A stretch of DNA of 64,000 nucleotides from the NCBI RefSeq assembly GCF_000718135.1, contig NZ_JOEM01000029.1:7195-71194 (forward strand), in the 5' to 3' direction. The stretch comes from Streptomyces cyaneofuscatus. Lineage in GTDB: Bacteria; Actinomycetota; Actinomycetes; Streptomycetales; Streptomycetaceae. A program made the translations under genes and the position numbers. The notes beneath the pieces are model-generated. The model saw only the letters and a list, made by a program, of their open reading frames with translations, was not told where the DNA came from and did not search any database. Positions 24,925-34,313 of this stretch are shown in pieces (position 1 is the first letter of the stretch; every line of letters starts with the position of its first letter).

Positions 24925-26033
24925 CAGCGCTTCCCCGGGGTGCGGCCGTGGCCGCGGGGCTGCTGACGCTGGCCCACCACGGCGCCCGCGGTCTCGGCGT
25001 CCTCGGTGACCGTGTCGTTCCGGTACCCGGGGCCGTCGTCCTCGGGGGACTCGCCCCGGGCGGCGGCGGCCGCGCGCTTGGCGAGGATCCGCTTCTTCAG
25101 GGCCTTCATCTGCGGCTCGCGCTCCTTGAGGTCGGCGACGAGCGGCGTGGCGATGAAGATCGAGGAGTACGCACCGGCGGCGAGGCCGACGAAGAGCGAC
25201 AGCGAGATGTCGTTCAGCATGCCGGCGCCGAGGACACCGCCACCGATGAACAGCAGGCCGGCCACCGGCAGCAGCGCCACCACGGTGGTGTTGATCGAGC
25301 GGACCAGCGTGCTGTTGATCGACCGGTTGGCGATCTCGCTGTACGTGTAGCGGGTCTGCTTGGTGATGTCCTTCTGGCCCTCCTTGAGGCTGTCGAAGAC
25401 CACCACCGTGTCGTACAGGGAGTAACCGAGGATGGTCAGCAGACCGATCACCGTGCCCGGGGTGACCTCGAAGCCGACCAGTGCGTAGACACCGACCGTG
25501 ATGGTGATGTCGTGGATCAGCGCGATGAGGGCGGCGACGGCCATCCGCCACTCGAAGGCGATGGCCAGATAGACCACCACCAGGACCATGAAGACCCCGA
25601 GGCCCGTCCAGGCCTTGTTGGCGATCTGCTCACCCCAGCTGGGGCCGACCAGGTCCGCGTTGATCTCCTCGGCCGGGATACCGAGCTCGTCGGAGAGGGT
25701 CTCCTTGATCTCGTTGGCCTTGGCGGTGCCGACCTCGGTGATCTGGATACGGAGACCGCCGTTGCCGAGCTCCTGGACGATGGCCATGTGGCCCGAGGCC
25801 TCGGTCGCCACGTCCGTCGCCTGGGCCGTGGAGATCTTGGCCTTGGTGTCGGTCGTGAAGACCGCACCGCCCTTGAACTCGATGCCCATGTTCAGGCCGC
25901 CGACCGCCACGGCGACGATGGCCGTGATGGTGATCAGTATCGAGACGCCGTACCAGATCTTGCGGTTGCGGATGAAGTCGTAACCGACCTCGCCTCGGTA
26001 GAGCCGGGCGCCGAGATTGCCGAGTCGCGACAT
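24924..26033 (-). CDS. secF: protein translocase subunit SecF
   Basis: A 369-residue RND-like membrane protein. With SecD and YajC it uses the proton motive force to assist late stages of Sec export. Six transmembrane helices are expected. Seen are the N-terminal NRKIWYGVSILITITAIVAV helix, the GIEFKGGAVF motif, and the conserved GYSLYDTVVVFDSLKE, NRSINSTLVRSINTT and GAYSSIFIATPL blocks. The ATG at 26033 lies two bases from the secD stop. The C-terminal tail is hydrophilic and basic. Confidence 0.97.
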   Translation of the reverse strand: MSRLGNLGARLYRGEVGYDFIRNRKIWYGVSILITITAIVAVAVGGLNMGIEFKGGAVFTTDTKAKISTAQATDVATEASGHMAIVQELGNGGLRIQITEVGTAKANEIKETLSDELGIPAEEINADLVGPSWGEQIANKAWTGLGVFMVLVVVYLAIAFEWRMAVAALIALIHDITITVGVYALVGFEVTPGTVIGLLTILGYSLYDTVVVFDSLKEGQKDITKQTRYTYSEIANRSINSTLVRSINTTVVALLPVAGLLFIGGGVLGAGMLNDISLSLFVGLAAGAYSSIFIATPLVADLKEREPQMKALKKRILAKRAAAAARGESPEDDGPGYRNDTVTEDAETAGAVVGQRQQPRGHGRTPGKR

Positions 26034-26034
26034 C

Positions 26035-27816
26035 TCACGCCTCCTTCGGTTCGGTGGAAGCGCTGACACGGCGCGAGCGGCGCAGCGGCGGCTGGGCGCC
26101 GAGCCGCTTCGGGTCCAGACCGGACCAGGAACCGCCCTGGGAGAAGAACTTCGTCCGGCCCATCAGCGTCATCAGGGGCTTGGTGAAGAAGAACACCACG
26201 ACGACGTCGAGCAGCGTGGTCAGGCCGAGCGTGAACGCGAAGCCCTGGACCTTGCCGACGGTGACGAGGAAGAGCACCGCGGCCGCCAGGAACGAGACGA
26301 AGTCGGAGACCAGGATCGTGCGCCGGGCCCGGGGCCAGGCGCGCTCGATGGCCGGGCGCAGGGTGCGGCCCTCGCGGATCTCGTCTCTCACGCGTTCGAA
26401 GTACACGATGAACGAGTCCGCTGTGATGCCGATCGCGACGATGGCGCCGCAGACCGCCGGCAGGTTCAGCGCGAAGCCGATGGCCGGGCCCAGCAAGGAC
26501 ATGATCGTGTACGTCAGGATGCCGGAGACCAGCAGGCTGAGCAGGGCGATGAACGCCAGCCCGCGGTAGTAGGCGACCAGGTAGATAACGACCAGTGCCA
26601 GACCGATGCCGCCGGCGATGAGGCCGCCCTTGAGCTGCTCGCTGCCGAGGGCGGCGGTCACGGTGGTGACGCTGACCTCCTCGAAGGTCAGCGGGAGCGC
26701 ACCGTAGGAGAGGATGTTGCCGAGGTCCTCGGCCGACTGCTGGTCGAAGCTGCCGGAGATCTGGGCGTTCTTGCTGAGCGCCGTGCGCACCGACGGCGCG
26801 GAGACGACCTCGCCGTCGAGGACGATGGCGAACTGGTTCATCGGAGGCTGCTGCTGCGAGAGCCGGCTGGTGATCGTCTGGAACTTCTTGGCGCCGGCGG
26901 AGCTGAACTCCATCGACACGATCCACTCACCGGTCTGCTGGTCGATGGCGCCCTGGGCGTCGTCGACGTCGCCACCGGAGACCTCGGCCGGGCCGAGGAT
27001 GTACTTCTCGTAGCTGCCGGGGACGTTCGAGCCACAGGCGACGATGGAGTCGGTGGGCAGGGCGTCCTTGCCCGCCGCCGCGCGCTGCTCGGGGTCGGCG
27101 CAGTTGAGCTTGGTGAACTCCTCCTGGAGCTTGGCCGTCGCCGGGTCCGCGGAGGGCGATGCCTCGGGAGAGTCGGACGGCTTGGGCTCGGCGGAGTTGG
27201 TGGGCGTCGGGGTGGGGGCCTTCTTGAGGCCCTCGCTGACCGCACGGCCCTGGGTGGTGGCGCTCGGGGAGGGAGTGGCCTCCTCGCCGGTGGCCTCCTC
27301 ACCCTTGTCCTTGTCCTTGTCGTCCGACGTGGCGGACTCACCGGGCTTCGGCGTGGCGCTGCCCGAAGGGGTGGGAGAGCCGGAGGGCGCGGGCTGCTCG
27401 GGGCCGCTCGCCGCCACCGTCAGAACGGGCCGGAAGTAGAGCTGGGCGGTCGTACCGACCTGCTCCCGGGCCTGCTCGGAGTTGGTCCCCTTGGGGATGT
27501 TGACGATGATGTTGTCGCTGCCCTGGGTCTGGACCTCTGCCTCGGAGACGCCCAGACCGTTGACGCGCCGCTCGATGATCCCGACCGCGGTGTCCATGTT
27601 GGTCGGGTTGATCGCGTTCGGCTTGCCGGGCTGGTTCTTCGCCTTGAGCGTGATCGACGTCCCGCCGGCGAGGTCGATGCCCAGCCTCGGCGTGGTGTGC
27701 CCGGACAGGAACATCCCGCCGGCGAGCGCGACCATGGCGATGAGGATGATGACCAGGGCACGCCCCGGCCTCCCCTGACCGCCGGACGGCCCTCGGCCCT
27801 TCTTGGGTGCTGCCAC
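26035..27816 (-). CDS. secD: protein translocase subunit SecD
   Basis: SecF's partner, 593 residues, starting at GTG 27816. An N-terminal helix (ALVIILIAMVALAGGMFL) precedes the P1 region with LGIDLAGGTSITL. The P1 domain carries an insertion of roughly 100 residues rich in Pro, Ser, Thr, Asp and Glu (SPTPSGSATPKPGESATS onward), typical of Streptomyces and probably disordered outside the membrane. The C-terminal half has the five helices with the conserved GITADSFIVYFERVRDE block. It follows yajC after a large hairpin. Confidence 0.97.
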   Translation of the reverse strand: MAAPKKGRGPSGGQGRPGRALVIILIAMVALAGGMFLSGHTTPRLGIDLAGGTSITLKAKNQPGKPNAINPTNMDTAVGIIERRVNGLGVSEAEVQTQGSDNIIVNIPKGTNSEQAREQVGTTAQLYFRPVLTVAASGPEQPAPSGSPTPSGSATPKPGESATSDDKDKDKGEEATGEEATPSPSATTQGRAVSEGLKKAPTPTPTNSAEPKPSDSPEASPSADPATAKLQEEFTKLNCADPEQRAAAGKDALPTDSIVACGSNVPGSYEKYILGPAEVSGGDVDDAQGAIDQQTGEWIVSMEFSSAGAKKFQTITSRLSQQQPPMNQFAIVLDGEVVSAPSVRTALSKNAQISGSFDQQSAEDLGNILSYGALPLTFEEVSVTTVTAALGSEQLKGGLIAGGIGLALVVIYLVAYYRGLAFIALLSLLVSGILTYTIMSLLGPAIGFALNLPAVCGAIVAIGITADSFIVYFERVRDEIREGRTLRPAIERAWPRARRTILVSDFVSFLAAAVLFLVTVGKVQGFAFTLGLTTLLDVVVVFFFTKPLMTLMGRTKFFSQGGSWSGLDPKRLGAQPPLRRSRRVSASTEPKEA

Positions 27817-27908
27817 CTTCTCGTTTCTCCCTGTCCAACCGCCCCGCGCCGGGTACGCGCCCGAGCGGCCACGAAGTGTTGTGGGGACCCGCCCCCGCAG
27901 ACGACCTG

Positions 27909-27962
27909 CACGGTCCCGGGGACGCCGCGCGCCGGTGGGCGCGCGACGTCCCCGGGACCGTG
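27909..27962 (-). terminator. large hairpin between yajC and secD
   Basis: Sixteen-base perfect arms (27909-27924 and 27947-27962) enclose a second GC-rich palindrome. It begins four bases after the yajC stop. It may terminate yajC or attenuate read-through to secD, letting the two be expressed at different levels. Confidence 0.65.
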
Positions 27963-27966
27963 AGAA

Positions 27967-28467
27967 CTACTTGGTGTCGGCCTCGCCGTCGGCCTTGCCC
28001 TCGCCCTTGGCGTCCTTCACGTCCTTGGCCGCCGCGTCCTCGGTCCCGGTCTCGGCGTCCTTGTCGGCCGCCTCGTCCTTGCCCAGGTCGATCTTGGCGA
28101 TGTCCGCCTTGTCCGCGTCGGGCTCACCGGTCAGCGAGGAGGCGTCGTCGGGAACGACCGTGCCGTCCGCGTCCAGCTCCTCGTCGTCGCCGTGCACGAT
28201 GCGGTTGTACTCCGCGTCGTCCAGGACGGCACCGATCGCGTTCTTCGCGTAGATGGCATGCACGCCGGGGGCGACCTCGAGGAGCACGGTGTCGTCGTGG
28301 ACTTCCTTGACGGTCGCGTACATGCCCCCGATCGTCCGGACGCCGGTGCCGGGCTGCATGTCGTTGCGCATCTGCGCGGCCGCCGCCTGCTTCTTCTTGG
28401 CGGAGCGGGTCATCAGGAACATGGCCCCGATGAGCACGATGAAGGGGAGGAGAGTCAAGATATCCAC
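27967..28467 (-). CDS. yajC: preprotein translocase subunit YajC
   Basis: About 166 residues. One N-terminal membrane helix (ILTLLPFIVLIGAMFLMT) and the YajC core (KKKQAAAAQMRNDMQPGTGVRTIGGMYATV) are followed by a long acidic Asp/Glu/Lys-rich tail of about 70 residues. It is an accessory of SecDF. The frame is open 55 codons upstream, but the family start is the GTG at 28467. ruvB lies about 165 bases upstream. Confidence 0.93.
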   Translation of the reverse strand: MDILTLLPFIVLIGAMFLMTRSAKKKQAAAAQMRNDMQPGTGVRTIGGMYATVKEVHDDTVLLEVAPGVHAIYAKNAIGAVLDDAEYNRIVHGDDEELDADGTVVPDDASSLTGEPDADKADIAKIDLGKDEAADKDAETGTEDAAAKDVKDAKGEGKADGEADTK

Positions 28468-28633
28468 GGGACGGGAATTCCTTCGCACGACCGCGCTGGA
28501 ATGCGGCCTGTATTTACGGGGGTGGGTACACCGACCTTTAAGGGCGGCATCGGCGGAGTCTAGATGAGTCCGCATCGTTGGAACAACGCCCAGCATGGCA
28601 CCGGGGTTCCTGCGCACGCGAACCTGTGACACA

Positions 28634-29719
28634 TCACGCCCCGAACAGGCCCTCTTGTCCCCTTACGCCGTGCTGCGGCGGTACAAGCCCCAGGTGTGCC
28701 CAGGCAGCCGGGGTCGCCACCCGCCCGCGCGGGGTCCTGGCCAGCAGTCCTTCCCGTACGAGGAAGGGCTCGGCGACCTCCTCGACGGTCTCGCGCTCCT
28801 CCCCCACGGCGACCGCGAGGGTGGACAGGCCGACCGGTCCGCCGCCGAAGAGCTTCAGCAGGGCGCCGAGCACCGCGCGGTCCAGCCGGTCGAGTCCGCG
28901 GGCGTCGACCTCGTACACCTTCAGGGCCGCGGCGGCGATCTCCCGGTCGATGATGCCCTCGGCCTTGACCTGCGCGTAGTCCCGGACGCGCCGCAGCAGG
29001 CGGTTGGCGATACGGGGGGTTCCCCGGGAGCGGCCGGCGATCTCGGCGGCGCCGTCGACGTCGATCTCGACGTCCAGGAGACGGGCGGAGCGGTGGATGA
29101 CGCGCTCCAGCTCGGTGGGGGCGTAGAACTCCATGTGGCCGGTGAAGCCGAAGCGGTCGCGCAGCGGGGGCGGCAGGAGTCCGGCCCGGGTGGTGGCGCC
29201 GACCAGGGTGAACGGGGGCAGTTCAAGGGGGATCGCGGTGGCGCCGGGGCCCTTGCCGACGATGACGTCGACGCGGAAGTCCTCCATCGCCATGTAGAGC
29301 ATCTCCTCGGCGGGCCGGGACATGCGGTGGATCTCGTCGAGGAAGAGGACCTCGCCCTCCTGGAGGGAGGAGAGGATCGCCGCGAGGTCGCCGGCGTGCT
29401 GGATGGCGGGGCCCGAGGTGATCCGGATCGGGGCGTTCATCTCCGCCGCGATGATCATCGAGAGGGTGGTCTTGCCCAGGCCCGGGGCGCCGGAGAGCAG
29501 CACGTGGTCAGCGGTGGCCCCGCGGGCGCGGGCCGCCTTGAGGACCAGGTCGAGCTGTTCGCGGACCTTCTCCTGGCCGACGAACTCCTCCAGGTCCTTG
29601 GGGCGCAGGGCCGCCTCGACCGCGGTGTCCTCGCCGTCCGCGTCCGCGTCGACCAGCCGGTCGTCGAAGACGGTCCCGGTGGGCTCGTCGGTCTCGGGTC
29701 CGGTCTCGTCCCAGTTCAT
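28634..29719 (-). CDS. ruvB: Holliday junction branch migration ATPase RuvB
   Basis: A 361-residue hexameric AAA+ motor that drives branch migration with RuvA. Seen are [19 protein letters not shown], Walker [10 protein letters not shown], Walker [11 protein letters not shown], sensor motif [10 protein letters not shown], the arginine-finger region RDRFGF, and the C-terminal winged helix ending in [17 protein letters not shown]. The ruvA stop is 30 bases upstream, so ruvC, ruvA and ruvB form one operon. Confidence 0.98.
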   Translation of the reverse strand: MNWDETGPETDEPTGTVFDDRLVDADADGEDTAVEAALRPKDLEEFVGQEKVREQLDLVLKAARARGATADHVLLSGAPGLGKTTLSMIIAAEMNAPIRITSGPAIQHAGDLAAILSSLQEGEVLFLDEIHRMSRPAEEMLYMAMEDFRVDVIVGKGPGATAIPLELPPFTLVGATTRAGLLPPPLRDRFGFTGHMEFYAPTELERVIHRSARLLDVEIDVDGAAEIAGRSRGTPRIANRLLRRVRDYAQVKAEGIIDREIAAAALKVYEVDARGLDRLDRAVLGALLKLFGGGPVGLSTLAVAVGEERETVEEVAEPFLVREGLLARTPRGRVATPAAWAHLGLVPPQHGVRGQEGLFGA

Positions 29720-29749
29720 TCAGGGGCCTCTTCGGTGGTTCGGTGCCGG

Positions 29750-30376
29750 TCAGCGTGCGCGGTTGAGAGTCTGCAGGGCGGCCCGCAGCAACTGCGGCAC
29801 GGGGGGTGCGGTGCCCTCGGCGACGGCGGCCTCGGCCTGCGGGGCCACGGCGCTGACGGCCTCCTCGGCCTCGCGGCTCGCGTAGCCGAGGCCGATGAGC
29901 GCGGCCTGGAGCTGGTCGCGCCAGCCGGCGGCGTGGGGTGCGGCGACGCCCTGCTGGCCGATGTGCGCGCCGACCGGTGCGCCGAGCCGGTCCTTGAGTT
30001 CGAGGAGCAGCTTCTGGGCGCCCTTCTTCCCGATGCCGGAAACGGCCGTGAGGGCCTTCTCGTCGCCGGTGGAGACGGCGAGGCGGAGCGCGTCGGGGCT
30101 GTGGGTGGCGAGCATGGCCTGGGCGAGGCGGGGGCCGACGCCGCTGGCGGTCTGGAGCAGCTCGAAGACCTGGCGCTCGTCGTCGTCGGCGAAGCCGTAC
30201 AGGGTGAGGGAGTCCTCGCGGACGACGAGGGAGGTGGCGAGCCTGGCCTCCTGGCCGAGGCGCAGGCCGGCCAGGGTCTGCGGGGTGCACTGGAGGGCCA
30301 TGCCGATACCGCCGACCTCGATGACGGCCGTGGTCGGGGCGAGGGCGGCCACCGGGCCGGAGACGAAGGCGATCAT
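29750..30376 (-). CDS. ruvA: Holliday junction branch migration subunit RuvA
   Basis: A 208-residue tetrameric junction-binding protein. The OB-fold N-terminus [12 protein letters not shown], the [11 protein letters not shown] segment, helix-hairpin-helix motifs ([37 protein letters not shown]) and the RuvB-binding C-terminal domain ([16 protein letters not shown]) are clear. Its ATG at 30376 overlaps the ruvC stop (ATGA). Confidence 0.97.
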   Translation of the reverse strand: MIAFVSGPVAALAPTTAVIEVGGIGMALQCTPQTLAGLRLGQEARLATSLVVREDSLTLYGFADDDERQVFELLQTASGVGPRLAQAMLATHSPDALRLAVSTGDEKALTAVSGIGKKGAQKLLLELKDRLGAPVGAHIGQQGVAAPHAAGWRDQLQAALIGLGYASREAEEAVSAVAPQAEAAVAEGTAPPVPQLLRAALQTLNRAR

Positions 30377-30996
30377 GCGGTGGGGCCTTTCAGCGTGCGG
30401 GGCGTGCGGGATGCGCCAGGGGTACGGGAGATGCCGGGCGTGGGCTGCGTACGGGACGAGCCCAGCGTGTGGGGCGCTCCTGAGGTGCGGTGGGCGGCGA
30501 CCGCCTGCTGGAGCCGGTTCTGTGCGGGTGCCCGCCAGATGTGGCAGATCGCGAGCGCCAAGGCGTCGGCGGCGTCGGCGGGCTTGGGCGGCGCGTCCAG
30601 CCTCAGCAGCCTCGTCACCATGGCGCCTACCTGTGCCTTCTCCGCACGGCCCGATCCGGTGACGGCGGCCTTGACCTCGCTGGGCGTGTGCAGGGCGACC
30701 GGGATGCCCCGGCGGGCGGCGCACAGCATGGCCACCGCGCTGGCCTGGGCGGTGCCCATCACCGTACGGACGTTGTGCTGGGCGAAGACCCGCTCCACGG
30801 CCACGTAACCCGGGGAGTGCTCGTCCAGCCACTCCTCTATCCCGCGCTCGATGGCGACGAGCCGGTCGCCGAGCTCCGCGTCGGCAGGGGTGCGCACGAC
30901 GCCGACGCCGATCATGGTCAGCGGGCGGCCCGCGACCCCTTCGACCACGCCGACACCGCACCGGGTCAGCCCCGGGTCAACCCCAAGAACCCGCAT
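30373..30996 (-). CDS. ruvC: crossover junction endonuclease RuvC with extended C-terminus
   Basis: RuvC resolves Holliday junctions. The catalytic carboxylates are in [15 protein letters not shown] (Asp7), [10 protein letters not shown] (Glu) and [12 protein letters not shown] (Asp pair). At 207 residues it is longer than the roughly 170-190 of most homologues. The last 40 residues carry SRTP-like repeats ([18 protein letters not shown]) rich in Ser, Arg, Thr and Pro. These look like expansion of a linker, not a new domain. The ATG at 30996 follows a free intergenic region with a hairpin, so the ruv promoter is probably here. Confidence 0.96.
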   Translation of the reverse strand: MRVLGVDPGLTRCGVGVVEGVAGRPLTMIGVGVVRTPADAELGDRLVAIERGIEEWLDEHSPGYVAVERVFAQHNVRTVMGTAQASAVAMLCAARRGIPVALHTPSEVKAAVTGSGRAEKAQVGAMVTRLLRLDAPPKPADAADALALAICHIWRAPAQNRLQQAVAAHRTSGAPHTLGSSRTQPTPGISRTPGASRTPRTLKGPTA

Positions 30997-31103
30997 GGAG
31001 CCCCCCTGTCCTTGACGCTCGCCCTGCCCACTCGTTCATCTGTTCCCGCAGGCTATCGGCTCGCGCTGACAATCCGTCGCAACCGAACCGTCGCGACCGA
31101 CAA

Positions 31104-31144
31104 GACGACGGGCCGACGGGGTGTGCCCCCGTCGGCCCGTCGTC
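31104..31144 (-). terminator. yebC terminator hairpin
   Basis: Perfect 18-base inverted repeat (31104-31121, 31127-31144) with a five-base loop, 30 bases past the yebC stop and upstream of ruvC. It separates yebC from the ruv operon. Confidence 0.8.
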
Positions 31145-31173
31145 ACGTCGCAGCGAGCTGTGCCGGTCGCGCC

Positions 31174-31926
31174 TCAGGCGTCGACCTTCTCCATGACCTC
31201 GTCCGACACGTCGAAGTTGGCGAAGACGTTCTGCACGTCGTCGCTGTCCTCCAGCGCGTCGATGAGCTTGAAGATCTTGCGCGCGCCCTCTTCGTCCAGC
31301 TCGACCTGCATGGTCGGCAGGAAGTTGGCCTCGGCGGAGTCGTAGTCGATGCCCGCCTCCTGGAGCGCGGTGCGCACCGCGACCATGTCGGTGGCCTCGC
31401 TGACCACCTCGAAGGTCTCACCGAGGTCGTTGACCTCCTCGGCACCCGCGTCGAGCACGGCGCTGAGGACGTCGTCCTCGCCCAGCTCGCCCTTGGGGAC
31501 GATGACGACGCCCTTGCGGTTGAAGAGGTACGAGACGGAGCCCGGGTCGGCCATCGAGCCGCCGTTCCGGGTCATCGCGACACGTACGTCGGAGGCGGCA
31601 CGGTTGCGGTTGTCGGTGAGGCACTCGATGAGCACCGCGACACCGTTGGGGCCGTAACCCTCGTACATGATCGTCTCGTAGTCGGCGCCGCCCGCTTCGA
31701 GACCGCCGCCGCGCTTGACCGCGGAGTCGATGTTCTTGTTGGGGACGGAGCTCTTCTTCGCCTTCTGGATGGCGTCGACGAGGGTCGGGTTGCCATCGGG
31801 GTCCACGCCGCCGGAGCGGGCCGCGACCTCGATGTTCTTGATCAGCTTCGCGAAGAGCTTGCCGCGCTTGGCGTCAATCACGGCCTTCTTGTGCTTCGTC
31901 GTAGCCCATTTAGAGTGGCCGGACAT
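31174..31926 (-). CDS. YebC/PmpR family protein
   Basis: A 250-residue protein starting [21 protein letters not shown] after the Met, with the family blocks [28 protein letters not shown] and [16 protein letters not shown]. Family members have been described as transcriptional regulators (PmpR) and as factors that relieve ribosome stalling. YebC is commonly next to ruvC across bacteria, as here. I chose the ATG at 31926, which matches the universal N-terminus, over one eight codons upstream. Confidence 0.95.
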   Translation of the reverse strand: MSGHSKWATTKHKKAVIDAKRGKLFAKLIKNIEVAARSGGVDPDGNPTLVDAIQKAKKSSVPNKNIDSAVKRGGGLEAGGADYETIMYEGYGPNGVAVLIECLTDNRNRAASDVRVAMTRNGGSMADPGSVSYLFNRKGVVIVPKGELGEDDVLSAVLDAGAEEVNDLGETFEVVSEATDMVAVRTALQEAGIDYDSAEANFLPTMQVELDEEGARKIFKLIDALEDSDDVQNVFANFDVSDEVMEKVDA

Positions 31927-31987
31927 CTGCCTTCTCCTTCGCGTCACCAAAATCGAGTCGAACCCGAGAGATCCTACCGGGGTCCGC

Positions 31988-32581
31988 TCACTTCACTGCG
32001 CGCACCATCTCCACGAACAGAGCGTGCACGCGATGGTCGCCGGTCAGTTCGGGATGGAACGACGTGGCGAGGACATTTCGCTGCCGTACGGCCACGATGT
32101 GGCCGCCGTGCTCGGCGATGACCTCGGCCTCGGCCCCGACGGACTCCACCCAGGGGGCACGGATGAAGACGCCCTCCACGGGGCCACCGTCGATCCCGGC
32201 GACCTCGACCGCGGCCTCGAAGGACTCGTTCTGCCGGCCGAAGGCGTTGCGCCGCACGATCATGTCGATGCCGCCGACGGTCTCCTGGCCCGACCGCGGG
32301 TCCAGGATCTTCTCGGCGAGCAGGATCATCCCGGCGCAGGTGCCGTAGACCGGCATCCCGGCCCGGACCCGCTCGCGGAGCGGCTCCATCATGCCGAAGA
32401 GGACCGCCAGCTTGGACATGGTGGTGGACTCGCCGCCAGGGATGACCAGGCCGTCGACCTCGGCGAGCTCCTCGGGGCGCCGGACCGGCCTGGCCTGGGC
32501 GTCAGCCGAGGCCAGGGCGATCAGGTGTTCCCGTACGTCGCCCTGGAGAGCCAGAACGCCGATCACAGGGGTGTCGCTCAT
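31988..32581 (-). CDS. pdxT: pyridoxal 5'-phosphate synthase glutaminase subunit PdxT
   Basis: A 197-residue class I glutamine amidotransferase that supplies ammonia to PdxS for vitamin B6 synthesis. The PGGESTT motif, the nucleophile cysteine in [11 protein letters not shown], and the His-Glu pair in [10 protein letters not shown] are present. It begins six bases after the pdxS stop, so the two subunits are cotranscribed. Confidence 0.97.
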   Translation of the reverse strand: MSDTPVIGVLALQGDVREHLIALASADAQARPVRRPEELAEVDGLVIPGGESTTMSKLAVLFGMMEPLRERVRAGMPVYGTCAGMILLAEKILDPRSGQETVGGIDMIVRRNAFGRQNESFEAAVEVAGIDGGPVEGVFIRAPWVESVGAEAEVIAEHGGHIVAVRQRNVLATSFHPELTGDHRVHALFVEMVRAVK

Positions 32582-32587
32582 CAGTGG

Positions 32588-33508
32588 TTACCAGCCGCGG
32601 TTGGCGTAGCGCTCGGACTCGGGCAGGGTGTCGCAGTTGATGCCGACCATGGCCTCGCCCAGGTTGCGGGAGGCGTCCGCGATGACCTTCGGGTCGTCAT
32701 AGAAGGTGGTGGCCTTCACGATGGCGGCGGCGCGCTTGGCCGGGTCGCCGGACTTGAAGATGCCGGAGCCGACGAAGACGCCCTCGGCACCGAGCTGGCG
32801 CATCAGCGCGGCGTCGGCCGGGGTGGCGACACCACCGGCGGAGAACAGCACGACCGGCAGCTTGCCGAGCTCGGCGACCTCCTTGACCAGCTCGTAGGGG
32901 GCGCGGAGGTCCTTGGCGGCGGCGTACAGCTCGTTGTTGTCGAAGCCGCGCAGACGGGCGATCTCGTTCTTGATCTGGCGCAGGTGGCGGACGGCCTCGA
33001 CGACGTTGCCGGTGCCGGCCTCGCCCTTCGAGCGGATCATGGCCGCGCCCTCGGCGATGCGGCGCAGGGCCTCGCCCAGGTTGGTGGCGCCGCAGACGAA
33101 GGGGGTGGTGAAGGCGAACTTGTCGCTGTGGTTGACCTCGTCGGCCGGGGTCAGGACCTCGGACTCGTCGATGTAGTCGACGCCGAGGGACTGGAGGACC
33201 TGGGCCTCGACGAAGTGGCCGATGCGGGACTTGGCCATGACCGGGATGGAGACGGCCCCGATGATCTCCTCGATCATGTTGGGGTCGGACATCCGGGCCA
33301 CGCCGCCGTCCTTGCGGATGTCGGCCGGGACTCGCTCCAGGGCCATGACGGCCACGGCGCCCGCGTCCTCGGCGATCTTCGCCTGCTCGGCGTCGACGAC
33401 GTCCATGATCACGCCGCCCTTGAGCTGCTCGGCCATGCCGCGCTTGACGCGGGCGGTGCCGATGGCGGGGGACTCGGCGGACTGCGGGGTGCTGGGAAGC
33501 GTGGACAC
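32588..33508 (-). CDS. pdxS: pyridoxal 5'-phosphate synthase lyase subunit PdxS
   Basis: A 306-residue TIM-barrel enzyme that builds PLP from ribose 5-phosphate, glyceraldehyde 3-phosphate and ammonia from PdxT. Conserved segments are [60 protein letters not shown] and the phosphate loop [12 protein letters not shown]. It starts at GTG 33508. No MocR-type regulator is adjacent. Confidence 0.98.
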   Translation of the reverse strand: MSTLPSTPQSAESPAIGTARVKRGMAEQLKGGVIMDVVDAEQAKIAEDAGAVAVMALERVPADIRKDGGVARMSDPNMIEEIIGAVSIPVMAKSRIGHFVEAQVLQSLGVDYIDESEVLTPADEVNHSDKFAFTTPFVCGATNLGEALRRIAEGAAMIRSKGEAGTGNVVEAVRHLRQIKNEIARLRGFDNNELYAAAKDLRAPYELVKEVAELGKLPVVLFSAGGVATPADAALMRQLGAEGVFVGSGIFKSGDPAKRAAAIVKATTFYDDPKVIADASRNLGEAMVGINCDTLPESERYANRGW

Positions 33509-33629
33509 GGGACCTCACTCGGTGAAAGACGCTGAATTACTGCATCGCCGAGCAAACGCTGCGGGACCGGTCCACAGCAAGGGCCAATAGGGAGGCCGTG
33601 GATCGTTTTGGCCCCGTATCCTCTCCCGG

Positions 33630-33721
33630 CTCAGGTCCCGGGGCGGTCCGGCCTCAGGTCCCGGGCCGGTCCGCCCTCAGGTTCCGGGGCGGTCCGGCCT
33701 CAGGTTCCGGGGCGGTCCGCC
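33630..33721. repeat. four 23-bp tandem repeats at the 3' end of the LemA-like gene
   Basis: Four consecutive 23-base units at 33630, 33653, 33676 and 33699, each beginning CTCAGGT and differing at a few positions. On the minus strand each unit encodes the same end, DRPGT-stop, so the coding sequence stops in the first unit read and the rest form a repeated 3' tail. Confidence 0.8.
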
Positions 33722-34248
33722 AGCGCCACCGGCGGGGCGTCGTCCATCTCGAAGGCGAGCGGGAACGGGGCGTGTCCGGCCAGCCGGAACAGCCGTACCG
33801 TACGGTGCCGGCGCAGGGCGCGGGCGGCGCGCACGGAGTCGTTGTGGAAGCGCCGGGCCATCGGTACGCGGCGTACGGCGGCGGCCAGTTCGGTGGCCGC
33901 GTCCTCCCCGCCGGGGACCTCCTTCACCGCCTCCACCTGGGCCGGTTCGCCGAAGACGGCGCGCAGGGCGGTGCTCAGCTCGCTCTCGGCGACCTCGCGG
34001 TGGTCCTCCTCGGCCTGCCGGGCGGCGTGCGCGGCCTCGTACAGCACGATGGAGGCGGCCGGGTCCAGGACGCCGGAGGTGGCCAGCTCCTGGGTGACCG
34101 AGGCGCGGCGCAGGAGTTGGGCGTCGAGCGCGGCGCGGGCGGCGTCGATCCGGGAGTGCAGGCGGTCCAGGCGGCCGGCGGTCCAGCTGAGGTAGACGCC
34201 GATCGCGATGAGGGCGACGACGATCCAGACGAAGAGGGTTACGGTCAC
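33700..34248 (-). CDS. LemA-like single-pass membrane protein
   Basis: A 182-residue protein with an N-terminal helix (VTLFVWIVVALIAIGVYLSW) followed by RLDRLHSRIDAARAALDAQL, a LemA-family feature, then a long helical cytoplasmic or extracellular domain. Function is unknown. It follows pimA by 65 bases on the same strand, and homologues occur at this position in other Streptomyces. Start is GTG 34248. The stop lies in a tandem repeat, so its last residues may be recent. Confidence 0.75.
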   Translation of the reverse strand: MTVTLFVWIVVALIAIGVYLSWTAGRLDRLHSRIDAARAALDAQLLRRASVTQELATSGVLDPAASIVLYEAAHAARQAEEDHREVAESELSTALRAVFGEPAQVEAVKEVPGGEDAATELAAAVRRVPMARRFHNDSVRAARALRRHRTVRLFRLAGHAPFPLAFEMDDAPPVALADRPGT

Positions 34249-34313
34249 GGTCGCACACGCTACCGTCGACGCGGCCCCGTCCTTTCACGGGAACCCGCCT
34301 GGTACACGTCCCC

